Source: Chrysoperla carnea (lineage: Eukaryota > Arthropoda > Insecta > Neuroptera > Chrysopidae). Taken from it: a stretch of DNA of 64,000 nt. Numbering within the stretch: position 1 is the first letter of the stretch; each line of letters begins with the position of its first letter. The translations under genes and the position numbers were made by a program. Under the pieces are notes generated by a model. It searched no databases and was not told the origin of the DNA. It saw only the letters and a list, made by a program, of their open reading frames with translations. The stretch spans positions 74,812,181 through 74,876,180 of the forward strand of contig NC_058340.1 in the NCBI RefSeq assembly GCF_905475395.1, written 5' to 3'. Shown here in pieces: positions 33,188 through 46,300 of the stretch.

Positions 33188-33464
33188 TTATTAACTTTAA
33201 GTGATATAATTTTACTTATTTTGTATAAAAACTTAAGTAAGAAAAGAAGAATCTCTGTTAATTTGTTTTATGAATGTGTACAATATGATTTTTCATGAAA
33301 ATTTAATACATTTTTTTTTTTTTTTTGGTTAGAAATAAAGAAAAATATATTTTAAATTTTGTTTTATTTTTTAAATTTTCTGTCGTATTTGTCTTTCAGA
33401 ACAAAATTATCAATTAATTATTTAGTAAAGGTAAGTATTAAGTTAATTATATGGTTAATTAAAA

Positions 33465-33832
33465 GCTGGGTGGCTGAGTGGGTATAACACTTGCCTAAGG
33501 AACCAAGGTACTATAGTTTGTATCCTAGTGTGATTAACATTTTTACTTTTACATTTAACGAATTTTTCCTGATGTTAACCTGGAGTTAACAGTAAATTCC
33601 AGTCTTTTTATAGTTTTAATTATCTATATAACCCGCCCTCTTGCTGTAAATAACGTTAGCTATACATATGCCATAAATCACTCTTCTGTCAGAGGGTGGG
33701 AATTAAAATAAGATAAAATATACCTCGCAATTATCTAAAAAAAATTACTGAATTAAAACTTAACCGGGACAATGCTAGATACGAACCAAGTTCCTCTGAA
33801 ACCGGAGGCGACTGAGCTACCCACTACCCCAG
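33465..33832. repeat. Two convergent tRNA-like (SINE) heads
   Basis: Plus strand: TGGCTGAGTGGG at 33471-33482 fits a pol III A box and AGTTTGTATCC at 33515-33525 a decayed B box. Minus strand: TAGCTCAGTCGC (33819-33808) and TGGTTCGTATCT (33788-33777) give a second, better set. The two face each other. They may be two SINEs or one inverted composite. Confidence 0.5.
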
Positions 33833-34377
33833 ATTTGTCATATTATACTTATCAATAATGTAATTACATACATACCTTTTACTCACCTTTCTTTAATAAA
33901 CTTCTTTTCTTAAACTTTATCTTTATTTTTCTTTTACTGACCTTTTTTGATGAAACTTATCCATTCTGCATTTCTTTTTACTCACCTTTTTTTCAATAAA
34001 TTTAAATTGATTTGTAAAAAAATAAAACATATAATTTGATCAATAATTTATTAAAAATATTTATTATTATTATAAATAAATCAATAATTGATGATAGATT
34101 CCCAATCAATGTATTGTGTGTTGTATTTAATTATAAATTTTACATACACATACATACATAAATACATTTTTATAATAATAATTATTATTAATTTTAAATG
34201 TATAAAATTATGAATATTAATATTTAATTTATTTATTTATTTGCTGCATAGACCTTACAATCATAATATCACATTTCTGATGTGGATATTATATTATTAC
34301 AAAATCCACAGCACAGACTAATTAATTCTAATTTTAGTTAATTAAAATTCTCACTAAAATTTACTATCAAATTATAT
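33833..34377. other. AT-rich gene-less stretch
   Basis: Mostly A/T simple sequence with TTATTATTATTA and ACATACATACATA runs. Nothing else seen. Confidence 0.5.
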
Positions 34378-34852
34378 TAGGTCTACGATCAATCGTAGTT
34401 TTTAGTGTGTCATTTCAGAAAGGCTGGAAATTTTATAGATGTTAGCCAGCACCATATTCTCAATCGTAGTAATCGCATATCTGTTTACATCAAGAATTAG
34501 GGGGGGGGGGGGGTAAGGGTCTGAAAATAGATTTTGATTTCATTAGTGGCAAAACTTTCCGAGTTCTAGACAATTGAGTCTAAAGTCTAAAAATCACAAA
34601 AAATCATCCTTCGCAATGTAGATGAGAGATTTATTCAATCCGATCCAATTGATTGAGGATTGACTAAATCCTCCCACCTACATTGCGGATGATACGATAT
34701 TTAGACTTAATTCTCTCACATCGGTTTCATTTTTTTTTTTTTGGTGTATCTGACGATTAAAACACTTTCTGGAAATAGTTCAAACTTAATTGGGGCCAAA
34801 GTCTTTGCTAGCTGAAATGACTCACTAAAACTGCGGTTGACCGAAGGCCTAT
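34378..34852. mobile_element. Inverted-repeat element with nested foldback
   Basis: Outer ends of about 40 bp (GTAGTTTTTAGTGTGTCATTTCAG at the left; CTGAAATGACTCACTAAAAC at the right, ending in GGCCTATA) enclose a second inverted repeat (CATCCTTCGCAATGTAG with CTACATTGCGGATG). A run of about 14 G lies inside at 34500. Non-coding. Confidence 0.6.
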
Positions 34853-35117
34853 AAACATCTAAATTCAAATAATTTTCACTACTTTATTTTTATATACAAC
34901 ACAAAATAAATTTGTTTTTATTTGAGTCCTTAGACGAATATTAATCAATATTATTATGTATTTATTTCATACACAAAAATATTAATCGGAAAACTCTAAA
35001 GAAATCAAAGAATGCCATCAAAAACTTTATTAATATTTATATAATTAAACATAGACACACATGTCTAATTACACATACTGTATTTAAAAGATACCAAAAA
35101 TGTTAGAAAACAAAAAG

Positions 35118-35374
35118 AAAACCGACTTCAAAAGAAAAACTTTTCTAAAACAAATTAATATGCACTAATTTAAGACTTTTATGGTTTTCTCATAGATACC
35201 GTTATCAGAACTCGGCCAAAATGAAATGGGACCACACGGGATGCACCAGCTTTCAAATAGACAAAGGATCATCAAAATCGGTTCACCCAGTCAAAAGTAC
35301 TGAGGTAACAAACATAAAAAAAAAATACAGCCGAATTGATAACCTCCTTCGTTTTTGTTTGAAGTCGGTTAAAA
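35118..35374. mobile_element. AACCGACTTCAAA-type inverted-repeat element, copy 2
   Basis: 257 bp bounded by AAACCGACTTCAAAAG and GTTTGAAGTCGGTTAAAA; homologous to 3862-4217. Confidence 0.75.
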
Positions 35375-35959
35375 ACACGTTCAAAACAGATTTTATTTTT
35401 GAATAAATCTTTATTTAATTTTAAACGTTCAAAATCAACACAGTTTTCAAAAGTTTTTGGTAATTCTCTTCTGTGGCAATAAAATACAGCTGCTAGCTGG
35501 ATTGATTGCAATTGGTTCATTTTTATAAATATTGATAAATAATTTGAATAATTTTATCATCAATATCGTCTTTTTTTCATACAATTGTCTGACGTTAGCG
35601 TTACAATACGATCTAAAGATTTTTATTAATGGTATTAAGTGCATTATATCGTATGATCCATGCTTTTTGAACACATTGTAACTAAATAATTAAGTTTTAA
35701 ATCTATATTATTTATATTTTATACAACATTTATTTAGGCACACATGTGTTTTATTTATATACAGCTTTCTAGCTATCAAAGTGATATCAGTTATCACTGA
35801 AAAACTCTGAATTTATTTGTTTTATTCGAGAGAAGGACGGACAAAAATTCGTGTGAAATGGCTACGTCAATCTTTTTTAATAATTGTTAGAGATTAGCAT
35901 CCTATCTGCCATCTTGCACCAATCTTGTAACCCCAATTAGGATGCAGATATAAATCCCT

Positions 35960-36300
35960 AATGTAGAAAAAATAGTTTAGAGTGACTGTCCTGGAATGGG
36001 ACACACTTATACCAAAAGATTTGCTGTGATACCGAATAAGAATTGGCTTATCCTCGACCACTACTCTATGAACCATTTGGAGCGATTCAAGAACAGCAGG
36101 AGTGCTTTAAGGCCTGCGAACTTAAGACCAAAAAAAGGCTGGCTTAAGTAAGTCAATCTCCTCATGGCAGAGAAGATTAGACATTGTTTCTTCTTACTCT
36201 CCACTGTGACAGTTCCTGCAAAAATTGTGATATTCTGTCAGAGCCAGGAGTTCAGCGTGACATATTAGTATTGCGAAACATAGAAATTTGGAGCAAATTG
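35960..36300. repeat. Probable retroelement fragments, unclassified
   Basis: AGTGACTGTCCTGGAATGGG followed by ACACACTTATACC matches 26320-26360. The next part has higher GC and protein-like composition but no stable frame. Confidence 0.3.
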
Positions 36301-36780
36301 TGTGATTAATCCATTGCTAATTATCTGCCCATGTGTCGCAATACAACCATGTCGAAAAAATCTCCTCGGAATTAATTCATTTTTGGGTGTTTATATGTTC
36401 TCCCTGATCGGGGTTACGAGATCAAATCTTGATGCAAATCAGTGGACATCTTTGACTATTTTAACAAATCTTGATGTAACCATTTTACACGGATTTCGCA
36501 CCAGTATGTCCGGATCATAAATTAAAAAAAAAAAGAAAAAAAAACTTTAAATAAAAATGTGCCATTTTTAAAAACAATTAGAGATTAAATCAACCATTTA
36601 ATGAGATCTTATTTAATTAATTTAATTATTAAATTAAAAAGTTTAAGATGTTTGAAATAAATAAAAAATAAACTTTGTTTGTATTTAGGAACTTTGAATC
36701 ATATTGTGTTTAAGTTTTATTTATTAAAATCAATTAGAAATTTAAAAAAAGAATTTAACTAATTATGTGTGCGTCATTAT

Positions 36781-37187
36781 ATAGTATAAGAGCTAGTAAC
36801 GTTACGAAAAAGTTGATTTCAAGACGGCTGGATTTTTGATATTTATTTTGTGGATATGTCTGACATCTGAGAGCGGCCGAAAAAAGTTGCGAAAATTGCT
36901 AAATTTAAAATCGTTTAATGACAATTTTTATCAACTTATTTTTCATGTCCTTTTAGCATAGAAATTACAATTGCCAGACGGATTTACCGTTGCTATCATC
37001 ACGCCAGATACTATTCTAAAAATTCGAAATTCGATGGCTTTACTAGCGTGAATCTATCGTTAATTAACGAAACCATTCTCAGATGCAAGACGTAATTCAT
37101 TACTTCCTATTTTTAATAAAGATAGAAACATCCGAAATTCCACCAACTTAAAATAAACTCTCGAAAACGTTGCCAGCTCTCGTACTA
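36781..37187. mobile_element. Inverted-repeat element with AGAGCT-AACGTT ends
   Basis: The left end AGTATAAGAGCTAGTAACGTT is matched at the right by AACGTTGCCAGCTCTCGTACT. About 400 bp, non-coding. Confidence 0.5.
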
Positions 37188-37914
37188 CTACATTAAAAAA
37201 CAATAAGTTTCCAAAATATAAAATAAACTATATGAGTAGCAGACACCGAGGCTGCTAAATTAAGGAAGAAGCACTTTTTATTTTGTGTTTAAGTAAATAC
37301 TGTGAGACGCATTGATTTATGTACAAATTTTATTAAGTAAGTACTTCTTTTAAGTGAACTTTGATAGGAAGGTTTTTGTTACATTGCATGATTAGCTGCA
37401 GCGGATAAAAACGTTTTAAATTTTAAACTGCCATACTTGAATTAATCGTGCTTCTTAAGATGCCTTGGGAAGTTATGTGAACACGCTTTTTATCCGCTCT
37501 TAGATTCAATTCAATCACTTAAAATATTTTTTATTTTATTTACACTTTACAAATTTACGTATTTCAAAAAAGAAAATCGCCTACTTTTTTTGGTAACTTC
37601 TTTTTTTTTTTTCAACTTTAGATAAATTTTGTATTACATTTCATGTTTCGAGATTAAAATTACTATTCGAGAAATTATTAAAATCACATTAATATGAGAT
37701 TGATTATACAGAATTGATTATTTTAATCGATAAATGGAAAAATCTTGTAGGGTAGCTAAAAAGTATCTGTTCGAGGTGATTTCGACTCTCGAGGGTGTTA
37801 TAATAAAAAGGCAGGTTTTGAATTGCGCGTCATTTTTAGAATCATGATTTGATGTTACAAAAGAAATGTCTGTTCGTTTGTTAGTATACAGCTGAAGGTT
37901 AAGTAAAATGAAAC

Positions 37915-38300
37915 GCTACAAAGAATTTTCATTGTTGAAAGTTTTGCAGCAACGAAATGCTCCAAGCCACTGTGAAAAAATTAATGAAAAAATCTGAGAA
38001 AACTGGGTCTGTAAATGCCGTAGAAACAGAAAAGTGCGTTCGCCTTGGACGCTCGACTGTTTTCTCAACCACTATGCATCGAATCTTAACAAAAAATTTG
38101 AAACTTCTTGCGTATAAAGTTCAATTAACTCAAGAACTGAAGACGGAATAAATCCACAACGATTAAAGCCTTAAAAGATGAAATTTTAACGCTGTATCAG
38201 TGAAATACCGCCAAATTTATGTGGAACAGTCCTTGAAAATTTCAAGAAAAGATCACGCTTGTGCCAGCATGACTGAGGCGGTCATTTTTAGTCCGTATAT
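37915..38300 (+). mobile_element. Tc1/mariner-like transposase relic
   Basis: An N-terminal helix-turn-helix-like part (VKKLMKKSEKTGSVN, then TTMHRILTKNLKLLAYKVQL) runs directly into what resembles the C-terminus of the same kind of protein (a NFKKR-like stretch near 38240). The catalytic middle is missing, so the element is internally deleted and frame-broken. The superfamily is judged from these motifs only. Confidence 0.5.
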
Positions 38301-39004
38301 AACCTCAAGATGTGGTCTTCATAATTCAGTAAATGTTTCAAACTTAAGCCACAAATATAAATGGTTTTGAGTATTATTTAAAACTCAAAACCGGCTTTCT
38401 TATTGGAGAGCCTTTAGATGATCCTAAAGGTCAAGGTCAAATTCAAGCTGTTTTAAGGATGTTCATTATTGATTTCAACTTTTTTTGTATTCTAGCTAGT
38501 CTACAAAATTTTTCTCCCCTGTTCGTTTGAACTTACATAAAATATTTTGCCAATCATGGCACCCTTAGTATTTTACATTCAACTACTAATTGCGTTTGAG
38601 ATATGATTTCAAAGTTTTAAACATAAATAAAATGAATTCAAAAAGAATCTAAAGATGTTGTTTTGATTTGTTTTTTAATCATAAAATAAAGACAATTATT
38701 TTAATTTAATTAATTAAGTAACAATTAATGAATGAATTAATATAATTTATACATACAATAAGTATGTTCTCAAATACATGCTGTTTAGTTTACATCATGT
38801 AATTATATACAAATTACAATCCAATTCAAAATGAATTGAATTTATTTTTTAAATTTAATATTAATTATATAAAAATTAAGTAATAATTCCATTTCTTCAT
38901 TCATCCATCACATTTATATCACATCATGTGTCATGTCATTCTATATTTTAAAACTAAGTACAGCGGAAATTTAATTTACTTTTTATCCAGGTTATCTACT
39001 GCAC

Positions 39005-40005
39005 CAGGGCCGTCTTTATTTGGGGATGCAAGGGTATAGGGTTTTGGGAGGATCTAGCCAATAATCAATCAGTTTTGAAAAGTACTTAAGGGGAACAAGG
39101 GTCGGAAATTTCTTGGGTCAGAATATAACTTATATAAGAGAATAAGATATATTAGTTGTTAGGATCTAAACTTTCCGAGTTTTGAGTATCCGGACGAACA
39201 GTTGGACCGATTTTGCCTTAACTTCCACACTTCATTTACATACTAATCATTAGTTTCTGAACAAAGGTTTTTTTCTTTCAAAAATAACCTTTTTTTGGAA
39301 ATTTATGGCAAAAAATCGAAGTTTAAATCAGAGTTTTTTGATTGCACTTTCACCAAAATTTCTAAAATACTAATTTTGATAATTCTTTCGTTCATATTCA
39401 AGACAAACTTTTTTACGAAAGAAATCCCTTTGGTTTTTGAATTTCAGATGAAGCAAGCCCGAGTTATCTTGGATACCGTATGGAAAATTTTGTTTGAGGT
39501 GACTCGATTTTCACCACTACCACTGGCTGAATTATTAATATTTTTTCATGAAAATGTAGCAGAATATTATTAGAATAATGCTTAATAATGTACAGTATGT
39601 TTCAAAATATTAATAAATAAAGTACTCTGTAAAAAAAATCACAAGAATATGATTTATTTTTGAGTATCTCATACCCTTTGCTCCCAAACTTTGTTACAAA
39701 GTGCGCCTGCAACTTGCAATGTACAAGCAATTTAGATCTTATTATTACAAGAGAAGGCGAAACGTCCTTTCTCAAAACTGAAATTAATCAAACCTACTTA
39801 CGATCAACCATGACTCAAGAGAGATTGACAAATTTGGTCATGGTATCGATCGAAAGTAGATTTCAAAACAGACGATATCATAAAAAAGTTTGCCAATTTA
39901 AAAGCTAGAAAAATTAATTTGATGTTTATTTAATTTTGTTGTTGGTAAGGGGGGTGCCGTCTGATTTGCGCACCCCCGATGCCCAATATAGCTTAGACGA
40001 CCCTG
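39005..40005 (+). mobile_element. hAT transposon remnant
   Basis: 1001 bp with inverted ends CAGGGCCGTCT and AGACGACCCTG, flanked by the 8-bp near-duplicate TACTGCAC / TACTGTAC (38997-39004 and 40006-40013). An open frame at 39660-39908 ends with RSTMTQERLTNLVMVSIE, which resembles the C-terminal dimerisation region of hAT transposases. Most of the transposase is gone. Confidence 0.75.
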
Positions 40006-40315
40006 TACTGTACTGTACTATTTAGGTGTAGTACTGATGTGATGGTTTTAATTTAAAATTAAATCTAATATTGTGCAGTCTTACCACCCCCTAAACAATA
40101 TCAAAATAAATTTCAAACCTCACACAATTCATCTTCACTTATCATCACCCCCACACCACACCACACCGTTAATGGTAATTATTTTTTTTGGCATAAATAT
40201 ATATCTCCTATTATAAAATTCGTAATAATTTTGAATTTAAACCATCATAGCACCAGACCCAGATCCATGGAATCCATTTTAAATAGCTCTGGTCATGTCT
40301 TTGTTGCTTCAAATG

Positions 40316-43300
40316 CTAGTAAAAGTCATCACCATTTTCCATATTTGTGAGTAGAGTCTTTTTTTCTTCAGTCTTTGATGATTTGGTTGATGTACGTAAT
40401 TGGGGTGGTTCAAAACACGGCTAAAATTAAATAAAATTAAAATGTATTTTTATACCATGTATGAAGGGCTTGTCAACAAATTTGACAAGCCCGTACTTTG
40501 ATGTCACGTTCGTATAAAAATTTTAATTTCCGTTTTAGAAATTTTTTAATGCCCTCACTGAATTTGTACTTTTTTATTAATAAATTTTAAGTAATTAAAA
40601 AGATATTAATTACTAAAATAATGGTTTAGTTGAAATGTCCAGCCATTAAAGTTACGGAAGAAAAATATTTGAACCATATTTAAATTTCATGAATATTCCC
40701 TAATATGTAATGAATTGTAACTTACCGTTTCACAAATGTTCATGTTACAACAATTCTCAATGGTAATCTCACATTGATCACCTGGACCTGGTGATCGTGT
40801 ATCATTTGGACGACTTGTTAATGGTGTTACATTCTTATTTACAATAATTCGACGTTTAATTCTCGGTCGTTTTTTAAGCCAACACACAGCTGTTGTTAAT
40901 GCCATATTGACGGGTATTAAAACAATTACTAATACAATTAACACAATTACAAATGGATCTTGTAATTTTGCAAACATTCCATAGGTCTCATCTGATGCGC
41001 CTGTTTCTTGTCCTCGTTGTGATGCAGATGTTAATTCTTCTTGTATGTTTGATGATGCTGCTGGTATATTAACATCGTATACACATCTGCACAAAGAAAT
41101 TAAATTATTTTATTAATACTACCCTAAATCAAATTCATTACACAGGTCTGCGACTAAAAAACTGCATAGGATTTTTTTCCATTTTCTTATAGATTTGACC
41201 TCCCAAAAACAGGAAAACTATTCAAAACATTCTATCACATAGATTTTCAAAGATATTAGTAACAACATAAACTAGTCTTAAAGTAGTAGTATTGCGCAAT
41301 GAAAATAAATTAGCTTCGCTTCCAATGAGTTATTCTGTGTATATGGAAGAAAACTAACTATAACAATTTGGCCATTATCCTGGAAAGAATCAAATATCAG
41401 GACCATTAATGGATGGTTGGTGGGGACTTCAAAATACTCACGATGCTTTTGGGTCAGCAGGCAGGCTATACCAAATACCTATGCTTCATATGCTGATAGG
41501 ATAGTATAGCCAGAAAACAGCACTCCAGTGCTGTAAAACGGACTGATCCGTTTTGATAAATTAATGCTTACGGTATGTGTTATCGCACGATAGGTTGCGT
41601 ACAACATTTAATTTACAAAGAAAAGCAGTGTAGGTTTTAATGGGTTAGTTTTTATAATAACATAAGTAGCCAAATTGAGTTTTTTTGTAATAATTTTGCA
41701 TTTAGAGACGCCTTCCACAAAAAGTTATTGAGCTGTGATTCTCTAAAGATATATTAATTTGTTTTGTTAATTATCTCGCAAAGTAGGCTTCAGATCCAAA
41801 AGTGGAAAATAACTTTTTCCTTCGTCGTTATGAGCTTATTCTGCAGGATGACGATCTGCAGTCAATAACAGAACGCCCTGTATACTAGGGAAGGGATGTA
41901 CTTACTTGCATAAAGATGTATCATGTTGTGACTTTAATATTTGATATAAATCATGTTGTTCACAAATAATTCTACAGAGTTGTTCTTGTTGATCACCATT
42001 ATTATTCATCTCACATCGTTCACCATTAAATCCATCCAAACATGCGCATTGTGCTTCTAATGTTTCATTATTTATTGAACAATAACCATTATTTAAACAA
42101 TATTGATCACATTTATTGATTTCACAACGTAATCCTGTATAACCTACAGGACATAAACATTGTGGTGCACCATAATCACTAGCTCCTTCACTAGCACCTT
42201 GTATTGAACATATACCACCAGACATACAGAAGTTATGGCATGCTTCTACTTCACAACGATCACCCGTGTACGCTGCTGGACATTTACATATTGTGTTACC
42301 ATGGACATTTGTATATAATTCACCATTGTTTAAACATTCTAATGTTGTGGTTGTTGTTGTTTGTTTGTTGTCTTCTTCGACGATTGTTGTTTGTTGATTG
42401 TCATTATTTGATAATGGTGTACTAGTACTAGTAATCATTGTTGTTGTAGATGTTGATGTAAGTGATTTAGTTGTTGGTATTGTTTCAATAATAGCATTAC
42501 ATTGTTCTTGTGGTATGAATGGTGAAGTTAATGATGTCATTTGTACCATATCCACATCTAAAACAAAAATAATAAAACTTATTCACCTTGTACCTGAAAC
42601 ATTTTTTAGTTGTGGTACCGCAAATAGGTCCCTAGCACCTAGATCAAGGGATACTCTGTGCCTTTCTTGAGAATAACATGTCATCCGGAGGCAAGACGTC
42701 CTCAAGAAAGAGATGACATTCTCCACCGGGATTTCTTCGAGATTTCTGCTGGTGGAAATAACATGTATGGATGTTTCATCGTCTTCCCATAGATCCTCGT
42801 GTTATGAGGAAAGCACTTCAATCGACAGTGACTTGACAAGAGTCCTATCAACCTTCACAACTATGCTCTGATGAGTTTCAAGCGAGCACAATCGAATGAC
42901 CTAGCTGTGTTTATACACAGTTAAGTCGCATGCCCCCCGCAAAGGTCGTAGCCATTCTTTGATTTGGTAAATTATGGAGCATTTTGCTATTGGAATGACA
43001 GGCTCAGATGAAAGGGACGTTTGAGACGACTTTTCTCGTACCAACCCCGATACCCAGATCAGCCTGTTTGTGTTATTCAGTACCAGACTACTCAATGCTG
43101 ATTTGTGGCCCACTGTAACCTTTCGTGTTAGAGATCTGTGCACGTCTCAGGATGGAAAAGATTTATGGTTGAATTAAAATGGTCAAACTATGGCCAAACA
43201 CGAAAACAAACTATTTTTAATTACGTAGAGGATACGATTTACTTTCTAAAGTTAAAGAATATTTAACGCGTAAAATATTTGAGGCATGTGCAGAAGGCGT

Positions 43301-46300
43301 TGATGCCTGTGCTAATGGTTAAAAGTAAATAAATACAAACCTTTAAATTTGGCTAACTGATGTGGCATGGTATCATTATTTAAATTTAACGTCCAAATTT
43401 CATTAAAATCAATCCAAAAGATTTGTTCCTGAATTTTAATAATATTAAATGGATGATGATGACGTGCATGTAAGATCTCTTGACGATGTTGTCCATTTAA
43501 ATCAGCACTCTCAATTAGATAATGTTCACCATCTGTATCATCTGTCCAATAGATACGATTCAATTTTTGATCTACTGTTATACCAGTTGGAAAATATAAA
43601 TCTTTATCAACGATTATTTGAACATCATCACCATCTAATGTCGATCGTTCTATTGTTTGTGATCCTAATTTACTATTTGTCCAAAATAAATATCTACAAT
43701 CATAAAATGGGATACATTTTAAAACAACTCCTTCGGGATGCGTTGAAATCAAACGTTTGAGTCTGTCTATTTCAGTGGCGGATCCACCCATATGGGCTTG
43801 ATGGGCATGAACCAAATGTTGGTGTTAAGTACTTGAATATCGATATCCAGGCAATGAAAGAAAGGGTTCAGATGTACCGGCGATTTATTAATGAGAGTGA
43901 ATCAACTATTATAAATGAATAATGACTCCGGATGGCCAAATGGAAAACAGAATGTGAAAATAAGCCATACCAGAGTCGGTAGCTCATCTAATTGAAGCAT
44001 GCGATCAAGACTTGCAGCGTAACTCTTCCGAAAAGCGTAACTACCACAGAGAGGTTGTTTTCTACACTTCACAGGATAAAATCTTGGTTGCGTGCCTAAA
44101 TGGGACAGGAAAGATTATTCGTGCTTGCTTTCCTAAACATCTGGAAATTGATGATATTATCAACGCTTTCGTGGAAAAAACGAAAGATTGAATTTGTAAT
44201 TTAAGTAAAGAACCTAAATAAAATTATTTAATTTAAAATATATACTGGCATTTAATTTGATTTGAAGTTGTAAAAATTTCATCAAAATTGGTTCAGTAGT
44301 TTTGAGTCTAAATGTGACACTGTGATATGTAAACAAACGGACATTTACTTTTGTAATTTTTGTGAGCGAACAAACTAACATTTCACAGATTTACTATTTT
44401 ACAAATACACTGTACAAAATCCTGGTCAAGACGTCATATATTTTGTCAGAATGTACTATCAATCATGAGCGAGTTCATACTCCGATTCGCATTTGGCCCA
44501 TAACCTTTTTTGTGGGTTGGATCCGCTCTTGGTCAATTTGGTCTTACCGTTGACAACTATGTGTTGCAATACTAGTTAATTCTTTTTGTTTAGTATTATT
44601 AAATTGTAAAACTGGTTCGATTTGTTGTGTATTATTTGTTGTTAAACTAATTTTATTAATTTTATGTTTGTTTTCAATCCAAAATAATGTTTTTGTAAAT
44701 GGTTCATAATGTATTGAATCAATTGATTTTGTATTTGTTGTATTTAACATTAAATCATAATTATTATTTTTATTATTAAAATATATGATTTTAATATATG
44801 GTTGATTTTCATTGATTATTGTAAATAATCTTGAATCAATTGGATCAAATGTTATTGTATTTATATTCTTCTTTAATATTATTGATGTTCTACTGATCGT
44901 ACCATTTTTATATAATAATTTTATTTCATTACCATTTGTTACAGCTAAATCTGTAATTGAAAAAGACAAAATTAATTTTATATGAGAAACAATCTAAAAA
45001 TATATTTTTGAAATATCTTAGGCAAAAAGTAGTCGGGAAATATTAATTTTAGTTCATAAAATAACAAAATAAATTTAGCAAAAATTATTTAGTGAAAAGT
45101 TTATGTGAAACTTTGTCATTTTTGAAGTTAGAAATGTAAAACTTGATATATGAGCTCATGGTTTAAGACAAAAGTTTATTTTACATTTTTCATAAAAATC
45201 CATTAAGAGGGTCAAATTTTGGGATGAAAGTTTCATATAAACTCCATAATTTTGGTGGTGAAAAGGGGATGATTGTTTGTATGAAAATTCGTCATTTTTG
45301 AATTAACTACTTATTCGATTTTCTAAAAATTATTTCACCTATAGAAAGCTATATCAGCCAGTATCAAGTAGAAATTGCTCAGCAAAGCGGGCGGGTATCT
45401 GCTAGTTATAATATATAGTGCTAAAAGGACATTAAAATGAAATTTTTGTCACACAAGTGCTGTTTTAAAATCAACTTTCTCGTGATATTGTTAACTCTTT
45501 AAGAAGTAATTGTATCTACATTGTATTTAAAAAAAATGTGATTTTGAATGACAAATCAAATAAAACTTAATGAATTGAAACTAATAAATTTATTAATTAT
45601 TATTAATAATATTGATTATAAACAATAATAATTACAAGGTAATTAAATAAACACACGTGATGTAATTTATTTATTTACTTATAAATACGTGACGACAAAA
45701 CAAAAACTAAATTCAACAATTACCTATATATTTCTTTTTTACAATAAATAAATTATTATAAATCAATTTAGTTTCCGCAATTCTTTTCTTATTTTCAAGA
45801 TTTTATTCAATCTAAAATATGTTTTATGAATCTAAATAGTAACTGTTTAAAATGTAAAGGAACAATAATAATTGTTATTTCCGGTCTGGTTTTAATATTG
45901 GAAATTTATAAGGAAACTAATTTTGATAAGCACGCATTTATTAAAACGGATTCTGGTATCCCTAAGGTAAAATAAATAGTTACTGATAATAAATAAAATA
46001 GATTAATTAATTAATTAATTTTGTGTCTAGCCTCCTCAAAGTCATGGATCATTGATTAATTAAATTAACCGTTTCATATTTTTATTATGAATGTGTATTT
46101 GTTTCAAATTTTGTGTGTATACAAGTTCCTCATATAAGGTATTTTTAATAGCTTTTGCTATATTAACCCATTATACAAAATAATAAATGTTTTAAATCCC
46201 ATTTTTTGATTATAAATTATAGAAAAATAAATAAATAAATATATTATTTAATATTAAATAATAAATATGTAATAAATAATTAGGTATGTAAGGTAATTAT

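Noticed and set aside
33400-33431. Small exon between TTTCAG and GTAAGT
   Set aside because: It has splice-like borders, but it is only about 30 bp, no neighbouring gene needs it and it shows no coding similarity.
36302-36520. 72-codon ORF in the gene-poor region
   Set aside because: No domain, no neighbours and a composition like the surrounding repeat fragments.
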